A stretch of DNA of 64,000 nucleotides from Campylobacter armoricus (GTDB lineage: Bacteria; Campylobacterota; Campylobacteria; Campylobacterales; Campylobacteraceae). Shown here in pieces: positions 10,922 through 22,482 of this stretch; position 1 is the stretch's first letter; each line of letters begins with the position of its first letter. The stretch lies in the NCBI RefSeq assembly GCF_013372105.1, contig NZ_CP053825.1, forward strand, positions 1 to 64,000, given 5' to 3'. Both the position numbers and the translations under genes were made by a program. The notes beneath the pieces are model-generated. The model did no database searches, was not told where the DNA came from, and saw only the letters and a list, made by a program, of their open reading frames with translations.

Positions 10922-12181
10922 ATGGAAAAGTATCAATTAGATCAAGAACAAAATTCACAAGAAGATCGTAGAGGCTTTTTAAAAAATTTAGGTATTACTT
11001 TGCTTGGAGCTAGTGCTTTAGCAAATGTTTCTTTAGATAATTACATTTTAGGAAGTAAAGTTCTTGCTAAAGAGTTAGATACTTTTAAAATAGAAGGTAA
11101 AAAAGATGTGATTTATCACGGGGAAAGACCTATGACAGCAGAAACACAAATTTATGCTTTAGATTCTGATTTTACAAGACCTGAAAATTTCTTTGTAAGA
11201 AATAATGGTGTTCCACCTGAAATGAGTACAATAAAAGAAAGAATGAAAAAAGGTTGGACGCTTGAAATTGGCGGAGAAAGTGTAAAAACTGCAAAAACAT
11301 ACACTCTAGATGAACTAAAGAAAAAATTCAAACATTATACCTATGCATTGACTTTAGAATGCGGTGGTAATGGTAGAGGCGAAGTTATACCTAGCACTAA
11401 AGGGACTCAATGGGGTTATGGAGCTGTTGCTTGTGGTAGATGGACAGGGGTTAGGCTAAAAGATATTTTAGAAGATTGTGGTGTAAAAGATGATGCTGTT
11501 TATATAGGGTATTATGGAATCGATACTAAATTAAATGGTGAAGAAGCTTCTCCTATTAGTAGAGGTGTGCCTATTAAAAAAGCTATGCAAGATGAAACAT
11601 TAGTTGCTTGGGCTTATGAGGGTAAAGATATACCTTGGATTAATGGTTATCCACTTCGTTTAGTTTGTGGAGGATACCCTGCGAGTACAAGTGGCAAATG
11701 GCTTTCAAAAATTGTTGTAAGAAATAAAGTTCATGATGGTGAAAAAATGGATACTTCTTATAAAGTTCCAGTAAATCCTGTAAAACCAGGTGATTTTACA
11801 TCTAAAGTTGAAATGAAGATCATCGAATCAATGCCAGTAAGATCTATCATCACTAACATCAAAAATAACACAAAAATTAAAGCAAATAAAAAATTTGAAG
11901 TTAGAGGAAAAGCTTGGGCGGGCGAGCTAGAAGTAAAAGAAGTGTATGTAAGTAATGACTATGGTGTAACTTGGACTAAAGCAAAAGTTGAAAAACCTTT
12001 AAATCGTCTTGCATGGCAAAAATGGAGCACTCAAATTTCAATCCCAACAAAAGGATATTATGAAATTTGGGCTAGAGCAGTTGATAGCAAAGAAAATAGT
12101 CAGCCTATGGTTTTAGCACAATGGAATCCAGGTGGTTATATCAACAATGCTTGTCATAGAATAAATATTCTTGGAGTATGA
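10922..12181 (+). CDS. sorA: Tat-exported sulfite dehydrogenase-like molybdoenzyme, catalytic subunit
   Basis: This is a predicted periplasmic sulfite:cytochrome c oxidoreductase molybdenum subunit. The twin-arginine signal is visible as DRRGFLKNLG (residues 15-24) followed by a hydrophobic stretch. The sulfite oxidase fold follows, with the Mo-ligating cysteine in LECGGNGR (C147) and the conserved GVRLKDIL and GYPLRLV segments, then the dimerisation domain (about 300-400). The 419-residue length fits. The C. jejuni counterpart pair is Cj0005c/Cj0004c, also close to gyrB. Its stop lies 1 base before the cytochrome start, so the two subunits are coupled. Confidence 0.93.
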   Translation: MEKYQLDQEQNSQEDRRGFLKNLGITLLGASALANVSLDNYILGSKVLAKELDTFKIEGKKDVIYHGERPMTAETQIYALDSDFTRPENFFVRNNGVPPEMSTIKERMKKGWTLEIGGESVKTAKTYTLDELKKKFKHYTYALTLECGGNGRGEVIPSTKGTQWGYGAVACGRWTGVRLKDILEDCGVKDDAVYIGYYGIDTKLNGEEASPISRGVPIKKAMQDETLVAWAYEGKDIPWINGYPLRLVCGGYPASTSGKWLSKIVVRNKVHDGEKMDTSYKVPVNPVKPGDFTSKVEMKIIESMPVRSIITNIKNNTKIKANKKFEVRGKAWAGELEVKEVYVSNDYGVTWTKAKVEKPLNRLAWQKWSTQISIPTKGYYEIWARAVDSKENSQPMVLAQWNPGGYINNACHRINILGV

Positions 12182-12182
12182 G

Positions 12183-12518
12183 ATGTTTAAAAAAATAATC
12201 TTAGTTTTATGTATAGGATTTTCTTTTCTTTTTGCAAATGCGCAATATAAAGTAAATCCTGATACAGGATTGATTATAGATCCAGATTCTCCTTTAGTGG
12301 AAGCTAATTGTTTAGCTTGTCATGGCTCAGGGCTTATCACTAATATGCGTGCAAGCAAACAAGCTTGGCTTGCTGCTATTAGATGGATGCAAGAATCAGA
12401 AGGTTTATGGGAAATTCCTGCAGATGATGAGGAAAAAATTTTAAATTATTTAACTAAATATTACGGGGAAAAATACGATACTAGAAGAAGAATTCCTTTA
12501 GTTTTACTAGAAAAATAA
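12183..12518 (+). CDS. sorB: Monohaem cytochrome c subunit of sulfite dehydrogenase
   Basis: This small periplasmic cytochrome is the presumed electron acceptor of the molybdoenzyme encoded just upstream. The 111-residue product has a signal peptide (MFKKIILVLCIGFSFLFANA) and a single haem-binding motif CLACH near residue 39. The ATG at 12183 is preferred over an in-frame TTG at 12171 because it places the signal peptide at the N-terminus and has GGAG 7 bases upstream. Electrons would pass on to membrane cytochrome oxidase; that step is inferred from family knowledge. Confidence 0.9.
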   Translation: MFKKIILVLCIGFSFLFANAQYKVNPDTGLIIDPDSPLVEANCLACHGSGLITNMRASKQAWLAAIRWMQESEGLWEIPADDEEKILNYLTKYYGEKYDTRRRIPLVLLEK

Positions 12519-12561
12519 TCCAATATTTTGTATTATTGTAAAAAATATATGGAGGAAGATT

Positions 12562-13209
12562 ATGAAAATAAAGGTTTTAAGCTTAGTTGCAAGTATAGTT
12601 TTAGTTTCAAACTTAGCTTTAGCTGATGAAAATTCAGGTTTGTTTTTGGGTGTTGATGCGGGATGGTTTCACACTAAAGTGAAAAGTGATCTTGAACACA
12701 ATAAAGCAAAAAATGTCAAATATAATGGTGATTTAGAAGGTGATGTTCCAGTTTTTGGTTTAAGAGCTGGTTATCGTTTCAATGAAAACCATAGGGCTTA
12801 TGGTGCTTATAGTTATTCTAGTGAATTTAGCGATGTTATCGATGTTGCAAGATTAAAAATTGATGGAGAATTTACTACACATAAATTCTTACTTGGATAT
12901 GATTTTACTCCAAAAATATTTGAAAAAACAAGAGCAGTTTTAGGTATATATGGTGGTTATGCAAAGACAGATATTACTTTAAAGACAAAATTTTTATCTT
13001 TGTCTCAAGATTTTGATGGTTATACTTATGGAACAAAAATTGGTGCTTTATACGAATTAACTCCATTAAATGAGATTGAGTTTGGTTTTAAAATTGAACA
13101 AACTCATTATAATACAAGAAATTTTTATCAAAGCACCGTAGGTTCGAATTTTTATGATCCTAAGCAAACAAATTATGGTTTATATCTAGGATATACTTAT
13201 AAATTTTAA
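12562..13209 (+). CDS. Outer-membrane beta-barrel protein
   Basis: The 215-residue product has a clear signal peptide ending near NLALADE, then alternating polar/aromatic strands such as LFLGVDAGWFHTKVK, GLRAGYRFNENHRAYGAYSY and THKFLLGYDFTPK. The C-terminal GLYLGYTYKF ends in phenylalanine, the usual outer-membrane insertion signal. This is the small OmpA/OprF-like barrel type (about eight strands), without a peptidoglycan-binding domain. A strong ATGGAGGAAG ribosome-binding site precedes it. Its substrate or role is not recognisable. The following phnA-like gene starts 6 bases after its stop, so they may share a transcript. Confidence 0.85.
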   Translation: MKIKVLSLVASIVLVSNLALADENSGLFLGVDAGWFHTKVKSDLEHNKAKNVKYNGDLEGDVPVFGLRAGYRFNENHRAYGAYSYSSEFSDVIDVARLKIDGEFTTHKFLLGYDFTPKIFEKTRAVLGIYGGYAKTDITLKTKFLSLSQDFDGYTYGTKIGALYELTPLNEIEFGFKIEQTHYNTRNFYQSTVGSNFYDPKQTNYGLYLGYTYKF

Positions 13210-13215
13210 GGAGAG

Positions 13216-13428
13216 ATGATGCCAAAAGATGCAAATGGAACTGAGCTTAACGCAGGTGATAATGTAAGTGTGATTAAAGATTTAAAAGTTAAAGGTGCAA
13301 GTACAACTTTAAAGCGTGGTACTACTATCAAAAATATCAAACTTACAAATAAAGATACTGAAATTGAAGCTAAGGTAGATAAATTTGGCGTGATTGTTTT
13401 AAAAACCGAATTTCTTAAAAAAATATAA
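13216..13428 (+). CDS. PhnA/YjdM-type protein, C-terminal domain only
   Basis: The 70-residue product matches the C-terminal SH3-like domain of the PhnA (YjdM) family: KDANGTELNAGDNVSVIKDLKVKG, then LKRGTTIKNIKL and FGVIVLKTEFLKK. Full-length PhnA proteins also carry an N-terminal zinc ribbon, which is absent here. Despite the historical phosphonate name, no phosphonate-degradation role is supported. AAGGAGAG lies 5 bases before the ATG; a second in-frame ATG one codon later (13219) is possible. The stop is followed by a hairpin shared with the convergent thyX gene. Confidence 0.85.
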   Translation: MMPKDANGTELNAGDNVSVIKDLKVKGASTTLKRGTTIKNIKLTNKDTEIEAKVDKFGVIVLKTEFLKKI

Positions 13429-13456
13429 AAATTCCCAGTCAATTTTGGGAATTTTC
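13427..13456. terminator. Bidirectional hairpin terminator between the phnA-like gene and thyX
   Basis: AAAATTCCC (13428-13436) pairs with GGGAATTTT (13447-13455), with A and T runs on either side, so it can serve both convergent genes. The thyX stop codon lies inside the loop. Confidence 0.65.
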
Positions 13457-14071
13457 TTCTTGATAAACGCAGTGTTTGAAAATAAATTGATGCTCCTCAG
13501 GTAAGTTTTCAAATAAAGCATTTGCGAGTTGTCTTATCTCCCACAGAGCTGATTTTGAGCTTCTTAGAGTAATGAAATTTTGCAAACTTCTTGCATTAAT
13601 CGTTAAAGTTAATTCTGTTTTATAGCTTTCTGGCAAGCAGTATTTTGCTATATCCAAACTAATGCTATTTTGTAAAATTAAACGCAAATTTTCTAAAGCT
13701 TTAATGCTTGCATTATCTACTATTTCATTTCCAGTTAATACTAAATATTTTTTAGCATTTTCAAAGTCATTTTCTTTAAATTCATTTTCATTTCTAAGCT
13801 CTTTTAGTGTATATCTTGTACTTTTTACACTAGGGCTAGTATGTCGGTGTCTTGCAACTTCTTGCAAACATGCTCTTGAGATACCTTGTATATAAAAAGT
13901 ATAATTTAAATGTTCTAAGGTTGAAGCATGCTTAAATTTATTTCCCACTCGATCGATTAATTCTTTATCTTTTTCTCCTCCGCAATCGCCTTTATCAAAA
14001 CTTTGCCAACATGTTCTTGTAGCGTGAGAGCATACAGAAAGTGGAGTATAGTTTAACAATGTGATTTTCAT
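13439..14071 (-). CDS. thyX: Flavin-dependent thymidylate synthase ThyX
   Basis: ThyX methylates dUMP to dTMP using FAD, NADPH and methylenetetrahydrofolate, replacing ThyA. The 210-residue product has the diagnostic RHRxxSxxxxSxR-type motif as RHRHTSPSVKSTR (residues 74-86), the ELTLTINARSLQNFITLR segment and a C-terminal E-[IV]-R-Q-L-A-type stretch. The length is in the family range. It is divergent from pyrG, with about 100 bases of AT-rich promoter sequence between. The thyX-pyrG-recJ neighbourhood is also found in C. jejuni. Confidence 0.96.
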   Translation of the reverse strand: MKITLLNYTPLSVCSHATRTCWQSFDKGDCGGEKDKELIDRVGNKFKHASTLEHLNYTFYIQGISRACLQEVARHRHTSPSVKSTRYTLKELRNENEFKENDFENAKKYLVLTGNEIVDNASIKALENLRLILQNSISLDIAKYCLPESYKTELTLTINARSLQNFITLRSSKSALWEIRQLANALFENLPEEHQFIFKHCVYQEENSQN

Positions 14072-14149
14072 TCAAATTTCCTTCACAAAATAATTGAATT
14101 TTACACAAATGTTTATAAAAATAAAATTTTTTATTCGTTATAATTTTAA

Positions 14150-17369
<3,220 letters not shown>

Positions 17370-17405
17370 TTTTTTATATGACTAAATTCGATATAAAGGA
17401 GTAAA

Positions 17406-17984
17406 ATGATAAAAAAAGTATTATTGTTTGTTTTTTCTTTTAGCATTGCTTTTTCTTTTGAAACAAAAATTTTTATAGGAGATACATATATACCTGAAAA
17501 TTTTTATAAATATGATAAAGAATTTAAAGCAGCTGCTAAAAAATACAATATACCTATAGTATTACTTAAGGCTATTACGCTAACAGAAAATGCAACATTT
17601 AAGCATAATATCATAGGAAAGAATAAAAACCAAACCAAAGATTATGGCTTAATGCAAATTAATACTATCCATTTAAAGCGTTACAATATAAATGAAAAAG
17701 ATATTATAAAACCAAGTGTAAATATAGAAATAGCAGCAAGATTACTTCATGAGATCATTCAAAAACATGGTTTTAGTTGGAATGCTATAGGAAGATATCA
17801 TTCAGCAAATGATAAATATAAAAATATCTGGTTGAATAAGGTTACTAAGCATTTAATAACTATCGTTTTAAAAGATAGCAAAGAACTTTTTATGATGGAA
17901 AAATTTAGACTTGCTAAGCTTACGACTTTGTTAATAAATGTTGATAAAAAACAATATGATTATTTAGTCACTTGGATAAGATAG
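17406..17984 (+). CDS. Secreted lytic transglycosylase (SLT domain)
   Basis: The 192-residue product has a signal peptide (MIKKVLLFVFSFSIAFSFE) and a VirB1/SLT-like muramidase domain. The catalytic glutamate is probably in ITLTENATF, followed by DYGLMQIN, NIEIAARLLHEII and WNAIGRYHSAN, the order typical of goose-lysozyme-type transglycosylases. It would cleave peptidoglycan in the periplasm, generating local gaps. It has AAGGAG 5 bases before the ATG and stands alone before the autotransporter. A link to assembly of that neighbour is possible but unproven. Confidence 0.85.
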   Translation: MIKKVLLFVFSFSIAFSFETKIFIGDTYIPENFYKYDKEFKAAAKKYNIPIVLLKAITLTENATFKHNIIGKNKNQTKDYGLMQINTIHLKRYNINEKDIIKPSVNIEIAARLLHEIIQKHGFSWNAIGRYHSANDKYKNIWLNKVTKHLITIVLKDSKELFMMEKFRLAKLTTLLINVDKKQYDYLVTWIR

Positions 17985-18069
17985 TGCTTGCTATTTATAT
18001 AAAGTAAATTTAAATAAAATTATTATAAACTTACAAGTTTTAATGAATTATTAATATTAAGGAGTTTAT

Positions 18070-20070
18070 ATGTCTTATTTCACGGGGGGGGGTATTGATT
18101 TTCAATCAAACCAAACTTCATCTTTAACTAATTCTTTTAATTCGTTTGTTTTAAACAAACATATTACACATAATAATCTTTCTTTTACTAAAAAAACTTT
18201 TTTATCTTTAGCAACTATATCTTTTTTAGCTACCTGTGCTAATGCTAGTATTACAACTATTAATGATAAAGTTTCTAATGGTAGTATAACTATTGCTAAT
18301 GCTAGAAGCAATATATCAAGAGATATTAGTGGTGGTGGTTGTAGTGGAACAATTTGTACTATAGAAACCACTCAAAATAATGGAGTAACTATAAGTGGTA
18401 ATAATGGTGGAACTTTAACCATTACAGATAAGGGAAGTATAACTAATAATAATAAATATGGTAGTGGAGTTTTAATTAATGGCAGTGCTACTAATGTAAA
18501 TATTAATAATAGTGGAACTATTGATTCTACAAATACAAATAATCAAAGTGGTAATGGTATTAGTGTAGAAGGAAATAACAATAATAATATTACTATAACT
18601 AATAGTGGAAGTATCAATAGTGGTACTTTTAATGGAATTGAAATTAAAGGTAGTAATAATACTATAAACAATCTTACCAATAGTGGAACTATAACTGGTA
18701 AAGGTAATGGTATAAGTGTTAATGGTAGCAACAATGTAATTAAAACTTTGGATAATAGTGGAACTATAACTGGTAAAAATAATGGTGTAAATATTAGTGG
18801 TAACAACACTATAAACAATCTTACCAATAGTGGAACTATTAATTCAACTAATGGTAAAGGTATGACTATAGGTTCTAATGCTAGTATAGAAAATATTAGC
18901 AATAATGGCTTAATAACTGGTAGCAATGGACAATATGCTATAGAAATAGGTAATAATAGAAACAATGGTGCCACTATTACTAACTTTACTAATAATGGAA
19001 CTATAGGTAGTTCAAATTCTAGTTATGCCATAGTGGGTTGGGCTAATGGTAGTAAGAAAACCACTATTACTAATTTTACTAATAATGGTTTAATACAATC
19101 AGGTCCTAAAGAAGCAATATATTTAAATAATACCAATATAGGAACTTTTACCAATAGTGGAACAATTACTTCATCTAAAGGTTCTGGTTTAAATTTTGGT
19201 AATGTAACTATAGATAACTTTAACAATAGTGGGACTATAAATGGCGGTGGTTATGTTGCATTGTATATACAAGGAGGACATATAAAAACTTTAAATATAA
19301 ATGAAGGTTCTCGTATATCCGGTTCTTTTGGTATAGCTATTCATAAAGGAGGGAAACTAAGTAACCTCAATGTAAATGGAGGTGTTTTTAATACAAAATA
19401 TAGTGCTGTTATATTTCAAGGTGCTAAAACTGATACAAATATAAATATAGCAAATTCAAAAATAACTACAAACGATTTTGGTTTGTATATGCTTAATTCA
19501 GCGATAACAGGTAATACTTTTGATATAAAAAATTCTACTTTTACAACTAAAATAGATGGAATAGCAATGACTAGTTCTAAAGTAAATTCTAGTATTAATT
19601 TAGATAATTCTAAATTTAATGCTGGTACCAATGCTATTTTATTAGATGGAAATTCAAAATTAACTGGAAATATAAGCATAAAAAATAATTCTAGTTTATT
19701 TGGTGGTACTAGTGGAATAGGAATTAGAGATAATTCTAAAATCACCTCTGATATAAACATAGAAGATGAAAGTTTATTAGGTGGGAAAATAGGTATAACA
19801 CTAACAAAAAATGCTGGCATTGATGGAAGTATCAATCTAAAAAATGGCGCAACCATAGCTAGCCTAAAACAAGAAAAAGATGCCCTAAAATATGATGAAA
19901 GTGGCACAGCTATACTTAATGAAGGAACTATCAAAGGTAATATCTCTTTAGATAAATCTTTCATTTATGGAAGTGTTTATAATAAAAACACCATAGGTGG
20001 TAATATATCTTTAAATAATAAATCTTATATTAGCTCTATAAACAATCAAAAAATATTCAAGGCTCTATAG
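18070..20070 (+). CDS. Autotransporter N-terminal fragment (signal peptide and repeat passenger)
   Basis: This 666-residue open frame is the 5' part of the interrupted autotransporter. It contains the G9-encoded GGG at codons 6-8, a hydrophobic signal segment LSLATISFLATCANAS, and many degenerate repeats of about 20 residues built on NSGTITGKGNGI. From about residue 400 the motifs change to longer SKITSDINIEDES-type units. The frame ends ten codons after the A6 slip point at a TAG. AAGGAG precedes the ATG. Without the downstream barrel the product could be exported to the periplasm but not displayed. Confidence 0.7.
   Translation: MSYFTGGGIDFQSNQTSSLTNSFNSFVLNKHITHNNLSFTKKTFLSLATISFLATCANASITTINDKVSNGSITIANARSNISRDISGGGCSGTICTIETTQNNGVTISGNNGGTLTITDKGSITNNNKYGSGVLINGSATNVNINNSGTIDSTNTNNQSGNGISVEGNNNNNITITNSGSINSGTFNGIEIKGSNNTINNLTNSGTITGKGNGISVNGSNNVIKTLDNSGTITGKNNGVNISGNNTINNLTNSGTINSTNGKGMTIGSNASIENISNNGLITGSNGQYAIEIGNNRNNGATITNFTNNGTIGSSNSSYAIVGWANGSKKTTITNFTNNGLIQSGPKEAIYLNNTNIGTFTNSGTITSSKGSGLNFGNVTIDNFNNSGTINGGGYVALYIQGGHIKTLNINEGSRISGSFGIAIHKGGKLSNLNVNGGVFNTKYSAVIFQGAKTDTNINIANSKITTNDFGLYMLNSAITGNTFDIKNSTFTTKIDGIAMTSSKVNSSINLDNSKFNAGTNAILLDGNSKLTGNISIKNNSSLFGGTSGIGIRDNSKITSDINIEDESLLGGKIGITLTKNAGIDGSINLKNGATIASLKQEKDALKYDESGTAILNEGTIKGNISLDKSFIYGSVYNKNTIGGNISLNNKSYISSINNQKIFKAL
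18084..18092 (+). repeat. G9 homopolymer (contingency tract) in the first autotransporter
   Basis: Nine consecutive Gs follow TTCAC at codons 5-8. Tracts of this length are known to slip in Campylobacter and switch surface genes on and off. Nine keeps the downstream frame open, at least as far as the A6 break. Confidence 0.9.
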
Positions 20071-20306
20071 ACTTAAAAGAACAATCTCACATTAATAGTA
20101 TTTTAAATAATGGAACTATAGAAAAAGGAATAAGTCTTGATAAAAGTACTATAGGCTCTATAGAAAATTCAGGCATTATAGGTAATGGTGGTATTAAATT
20201 AAATAATGAAAGTAAAATAGGCTCTATTACAAACAATAAAAATGCTAAAACTGATTTAGATTTAAAAAACAATTCCATAGTAGATTTAGTAAAAAATGAA
20301 GGCACT

Positions 20307-22286
20307 ATGGAAATAACTAAAGATGAAACTAGTTCTATAAATGCCTTTGATAATAATGGTAATTTATTAAGCAAATTTGAAAACAATAGTCAAATGCAAG
20401 CTATTATAAATAATAACAATGCTATTATGGAACAAGGCTTAGAAAATACTGGCTCTATAGCTGCTATTAACAATGCAGGAACTATAACAGGTATAAATAA
20501 TACCTTTAATAAAATAACTAAAGATGATATAAAAAAAGGCACTATAGGCACTATAGTAAATACAGGCATTATAGGTAATGAAGCTAGTCCTTTAGCTACT
20601 CAAGATATTACTTATGGTATTAATAATAGTGGCACTATAGAAAAACTTATCAATTCTTCAGGAGATATTAACAATCCTAATACTGATAAAGATATTCATA
20701 TATATGGTGGTATTAATAATAGTGGTTATATAGATATATTTAATACAGGTAATATTCATGGTGGTATTACCAATAGTGGAACTTTAATCCTTAGTAATGG
20801 ACACATTCATTCTGGAAATGGTTCTACTCAAGCTTCTTGGCATGGAGGCTTTATAGGTAAAAATAACAATGGCTACCATATAGAAAACAATGACAATGGT
20901 AAAGTTAGTATAGATGGTTGGTATTTTAATGATTTAGAATACAAAGGAACTACTCAAGAAGATATAGCAAATAGATTAGAAAATGCCATTATAGTAGGTG
21001 GAAATAATATAGGTGGTATTAGTGCAGATAAAATCTATGTAAATACAAGCAATTTAAAATTAAATACAATCTATGAAGGCAATACTTTCTTTATTGATGA
21101 AAATGGTAAAGTAATAGGTGATAAAATAAACAATAATGCAGGTGTAAATGCTAATAACATACATAGCTTATCAGGAATTTATGACTTTTTAGGTTTAGGT
21201 GAAGGTCGATATATAGCTAATGTTAATGTATCAGAATTAAGTGGTAAAACTCTAGCTAAATCTATGGTATATTCAGCTAGATTAAGAAATATAAATATTT
21301 CTAATATATTAAGAGATACTACAGCTAAAAACTTCCAAACAGAATTTTCTCAAGTATTAGATATGGAATTATCTAAAAAAGGTGAAGCTTATGGTAATGA
21401 TGCTGATTTATTAGCTGAATTAGAAGATATATTTATACCAAATAAAAATCCAAATGCAAAAAACCATTCTTTCTTAATTCCTTATTATAATCATTCATCT
21501 ATTAAGATAGGAAATAGTGTAGGACAATTAAGTGCTAATACTACAGGTTTAATAGGTGGTTCTTTAAGAGAATTACCAAATGATTATGGTACTATAGGTT
21601 TTTATTTAGGTTATGAAGATGCTTCTAAAGAACAAGCCACTCAAAGATTAAAATTTGATGATAAAACTTATTATGGTGGTTTAACTTATTATGGAGTATT
21701 AGCAAGAGATGGTATAGATCAATACTATATTAGTGCTAGTACAAGATTTGATTATACTACAACAGATATAGAAAAAACTTATAAAAATATACCTGCTACT
21801 ATAGAAAGTGATACTCAAACTTATGGTTATGGGATAGATGTAAAAGTAGGTGCTAATTATTATAATACCTTAGAAATAGCTAGAATAACTCCTGAAATTG
21901 GTTTGAGTTATTATGGTATGAGTAATAAAAACTTTAGCTTAAAACATATAGATGGTCTAAGAGAGCATTATTTAGCAGAACAATTTAACTTTATAGATGC
22001 AAGTGCTGCTTTAAAATGGTATAAACCTTGGAGTGATAAATTAAGATCAAATGTAACTATAGGTGCTATAGTAAATCTTTATGAAGATGCTAAAGGTAAT
22101 TTAAGATTAGGTGCTAATCATTTTACTACAGAAGTACAAACTTCTAAGTATTATGGCTTTGGTCAATTAGGACTTTCTTATAATATAGCTAATAATGCTG
22201 ATTTATCACTAAATTATGCAGGAGCATTTACATTTGATAATACTACCTCTCATACTATGTTTTTAAAACTAGGTTTATGGTGGTAA
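20307..22286 (+). CDS. Autotransporter C-terminal fragment (passenger end and beta-barrel)
   Basis: This 659-residue open frame continues the interrupted autotransporter. Coding similarity begins upstream of its first ATG, from about 20055, so the ATG is unlikely to be a real start. It carries the last NSGTI repeats and a linker. The barrel runs from about SFLIPYYNHSS through GTIGFYLGYED, TYYGGLTYYGV and LRLGANHF to the terminal MFLKLGLWW. No signal peptide is present, so it could not be exported if translated alone. A strong hairpin terminator follows the stop. Confidence 0.6.
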   Translation: MEITKDETSSINAFDNNGNLLSKFENNSQMQAIINNNNAIMEQGLENTGSIAAINNAGTITGINNTFNKITKDDIKKGTIGTIVNTGIIGNEASPLATQDITYGINNSGTIEKLINSSGDINNPNTDKDIHIYGGINNSGYIDIFNTGNIHGGITNSGTLILSNGHIHSGNGSTQASWHGGFIGKNNNGYHIENNDNGKVSIDGWYFNDLEYKGTTQEDIANRLENAIIVGGNNIGGISADKIYVNTSNLKLNTIYEGNTFFIDENGKVIGDKINNNAGVNANNIHSLSGIYDFLGLGEGRYIANVNVSELSGKTLAKSMVYSARLRNINISNILRDTTAKNFQTEFSQVLDMELSKKGEAYGNDADLLAELEDIFIPNKNPNAKNHSFLIPYYNHSSIKIGNSVGQLSANTTGLIGGSLRELPNDYGTIGFYLGYEDASKEQATQRLKFDDKTYYGGLTYYGVLARDGIDQYYISASTRFDYTTTDIEKTYKNIPATIESDTQTYGYGIDVKVGANYYNTLEIARITPEIGLSYYGMSNKNFSLKHIDGLREHYLAEQFNFIDASAALKWYKPWSDKLRSNVTIGAIVNLYEDAKGNLRLGANHFTTEVQTSKYYGFGQLGLSYNIANNADLSLNYAGAFTFDNTTSHTMFLKLGLWW

Positions 22287-22289
22287 TAT

Positions 22290-22320
22290 ACACACTAGCT
22301 ATTTAGCTAGTGTGATTTTA
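22290..22320 (+). terminator. Hairpin terminator after the first autotransporter
   Basis: CACACTAGCT (22291-22300) and AGCTAGTGTG (22305-22314) form a perfect 10-bp stem with a 4-base loop, followed by ATTTTATTT. It begins 4 bases after the stop codon. Confidence 0.8.
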
Positions 22321-22324
22321 TTTG

Positions 22325-22474
22325 CCTAGAGTTTGCTTAAAACAAATTATAAGTAACAAAACAATCATTCTTTATAATAAATAGAGAATGATTAAGCTAC
22401 AATAGCCTAAAAGCTTTTTGTGAAAAACATAAACTCCTTATTAAGCAAACTCGTTAAGTTAAGCAAGCTCTAGG
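22325..22474. repeat. Nested inverted repeat overlapping the ABC gene ribosome-binding site
   Basis: CCTAGAGTTTGCTTAA (22325-22340) is the inverted copy, with one mismatch, of TTAAGCAAGCTCTAGG (22459-22474); a related TTAAGCAAACTC lies at 22441-22452. Inside, AATCATTCT (22363-22371) pairs with AGAATGATT (22385-22393). The 3' arm runs into the GGGAGG ribosome-binding site of the damaged ABC gene. This fills most of the 207-base gap between the two pseudogenes. Confidence 0.55.
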
Positions 22475-22482
22475 GAGGTAAA

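Larger units (their letters stand above)
18070..22286 (+). pseudogene. Phase-variable autotransporter, interrupted by a one-base frameshift
   Basis: This is a large surface autotransporter read in two frames. It starts MSYFTGGGIDF with a G9 tract (18084-18092) in frame, then a signal peptide (about residues 38-57). A long passenger follows, made of short NSGTI-type repeats predicted to form a beta-solenoid. The last roughly 280 residues form an outer-membrane barrel ending in MFLKLGLWW. Reading switches frame at an A6 run (20048-20053): one extra A would restore continuity (QKNIQGSIDL) and give about 1,405 residues. As sequenced it is a truncated, unanchored protein. The break may be a reversible slip, a fixed mutation or an assembly error. 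Confidence 0.8.

Noticed and set aside
18543-18974. Leucine/proline-rich open frame on the minus strand within the first autotransporter
   Set aside because: Antisense shadow of the NSGTI repeats, with no start signal and no recognisable domain.
18400-19250. Possible CRISPR-like or tandem DNA repeat array
   Set aside because: The repetition is at protein level (NSGTI units), the copies are in frame and degenerate, and there are no constant repeats with unique spacers.
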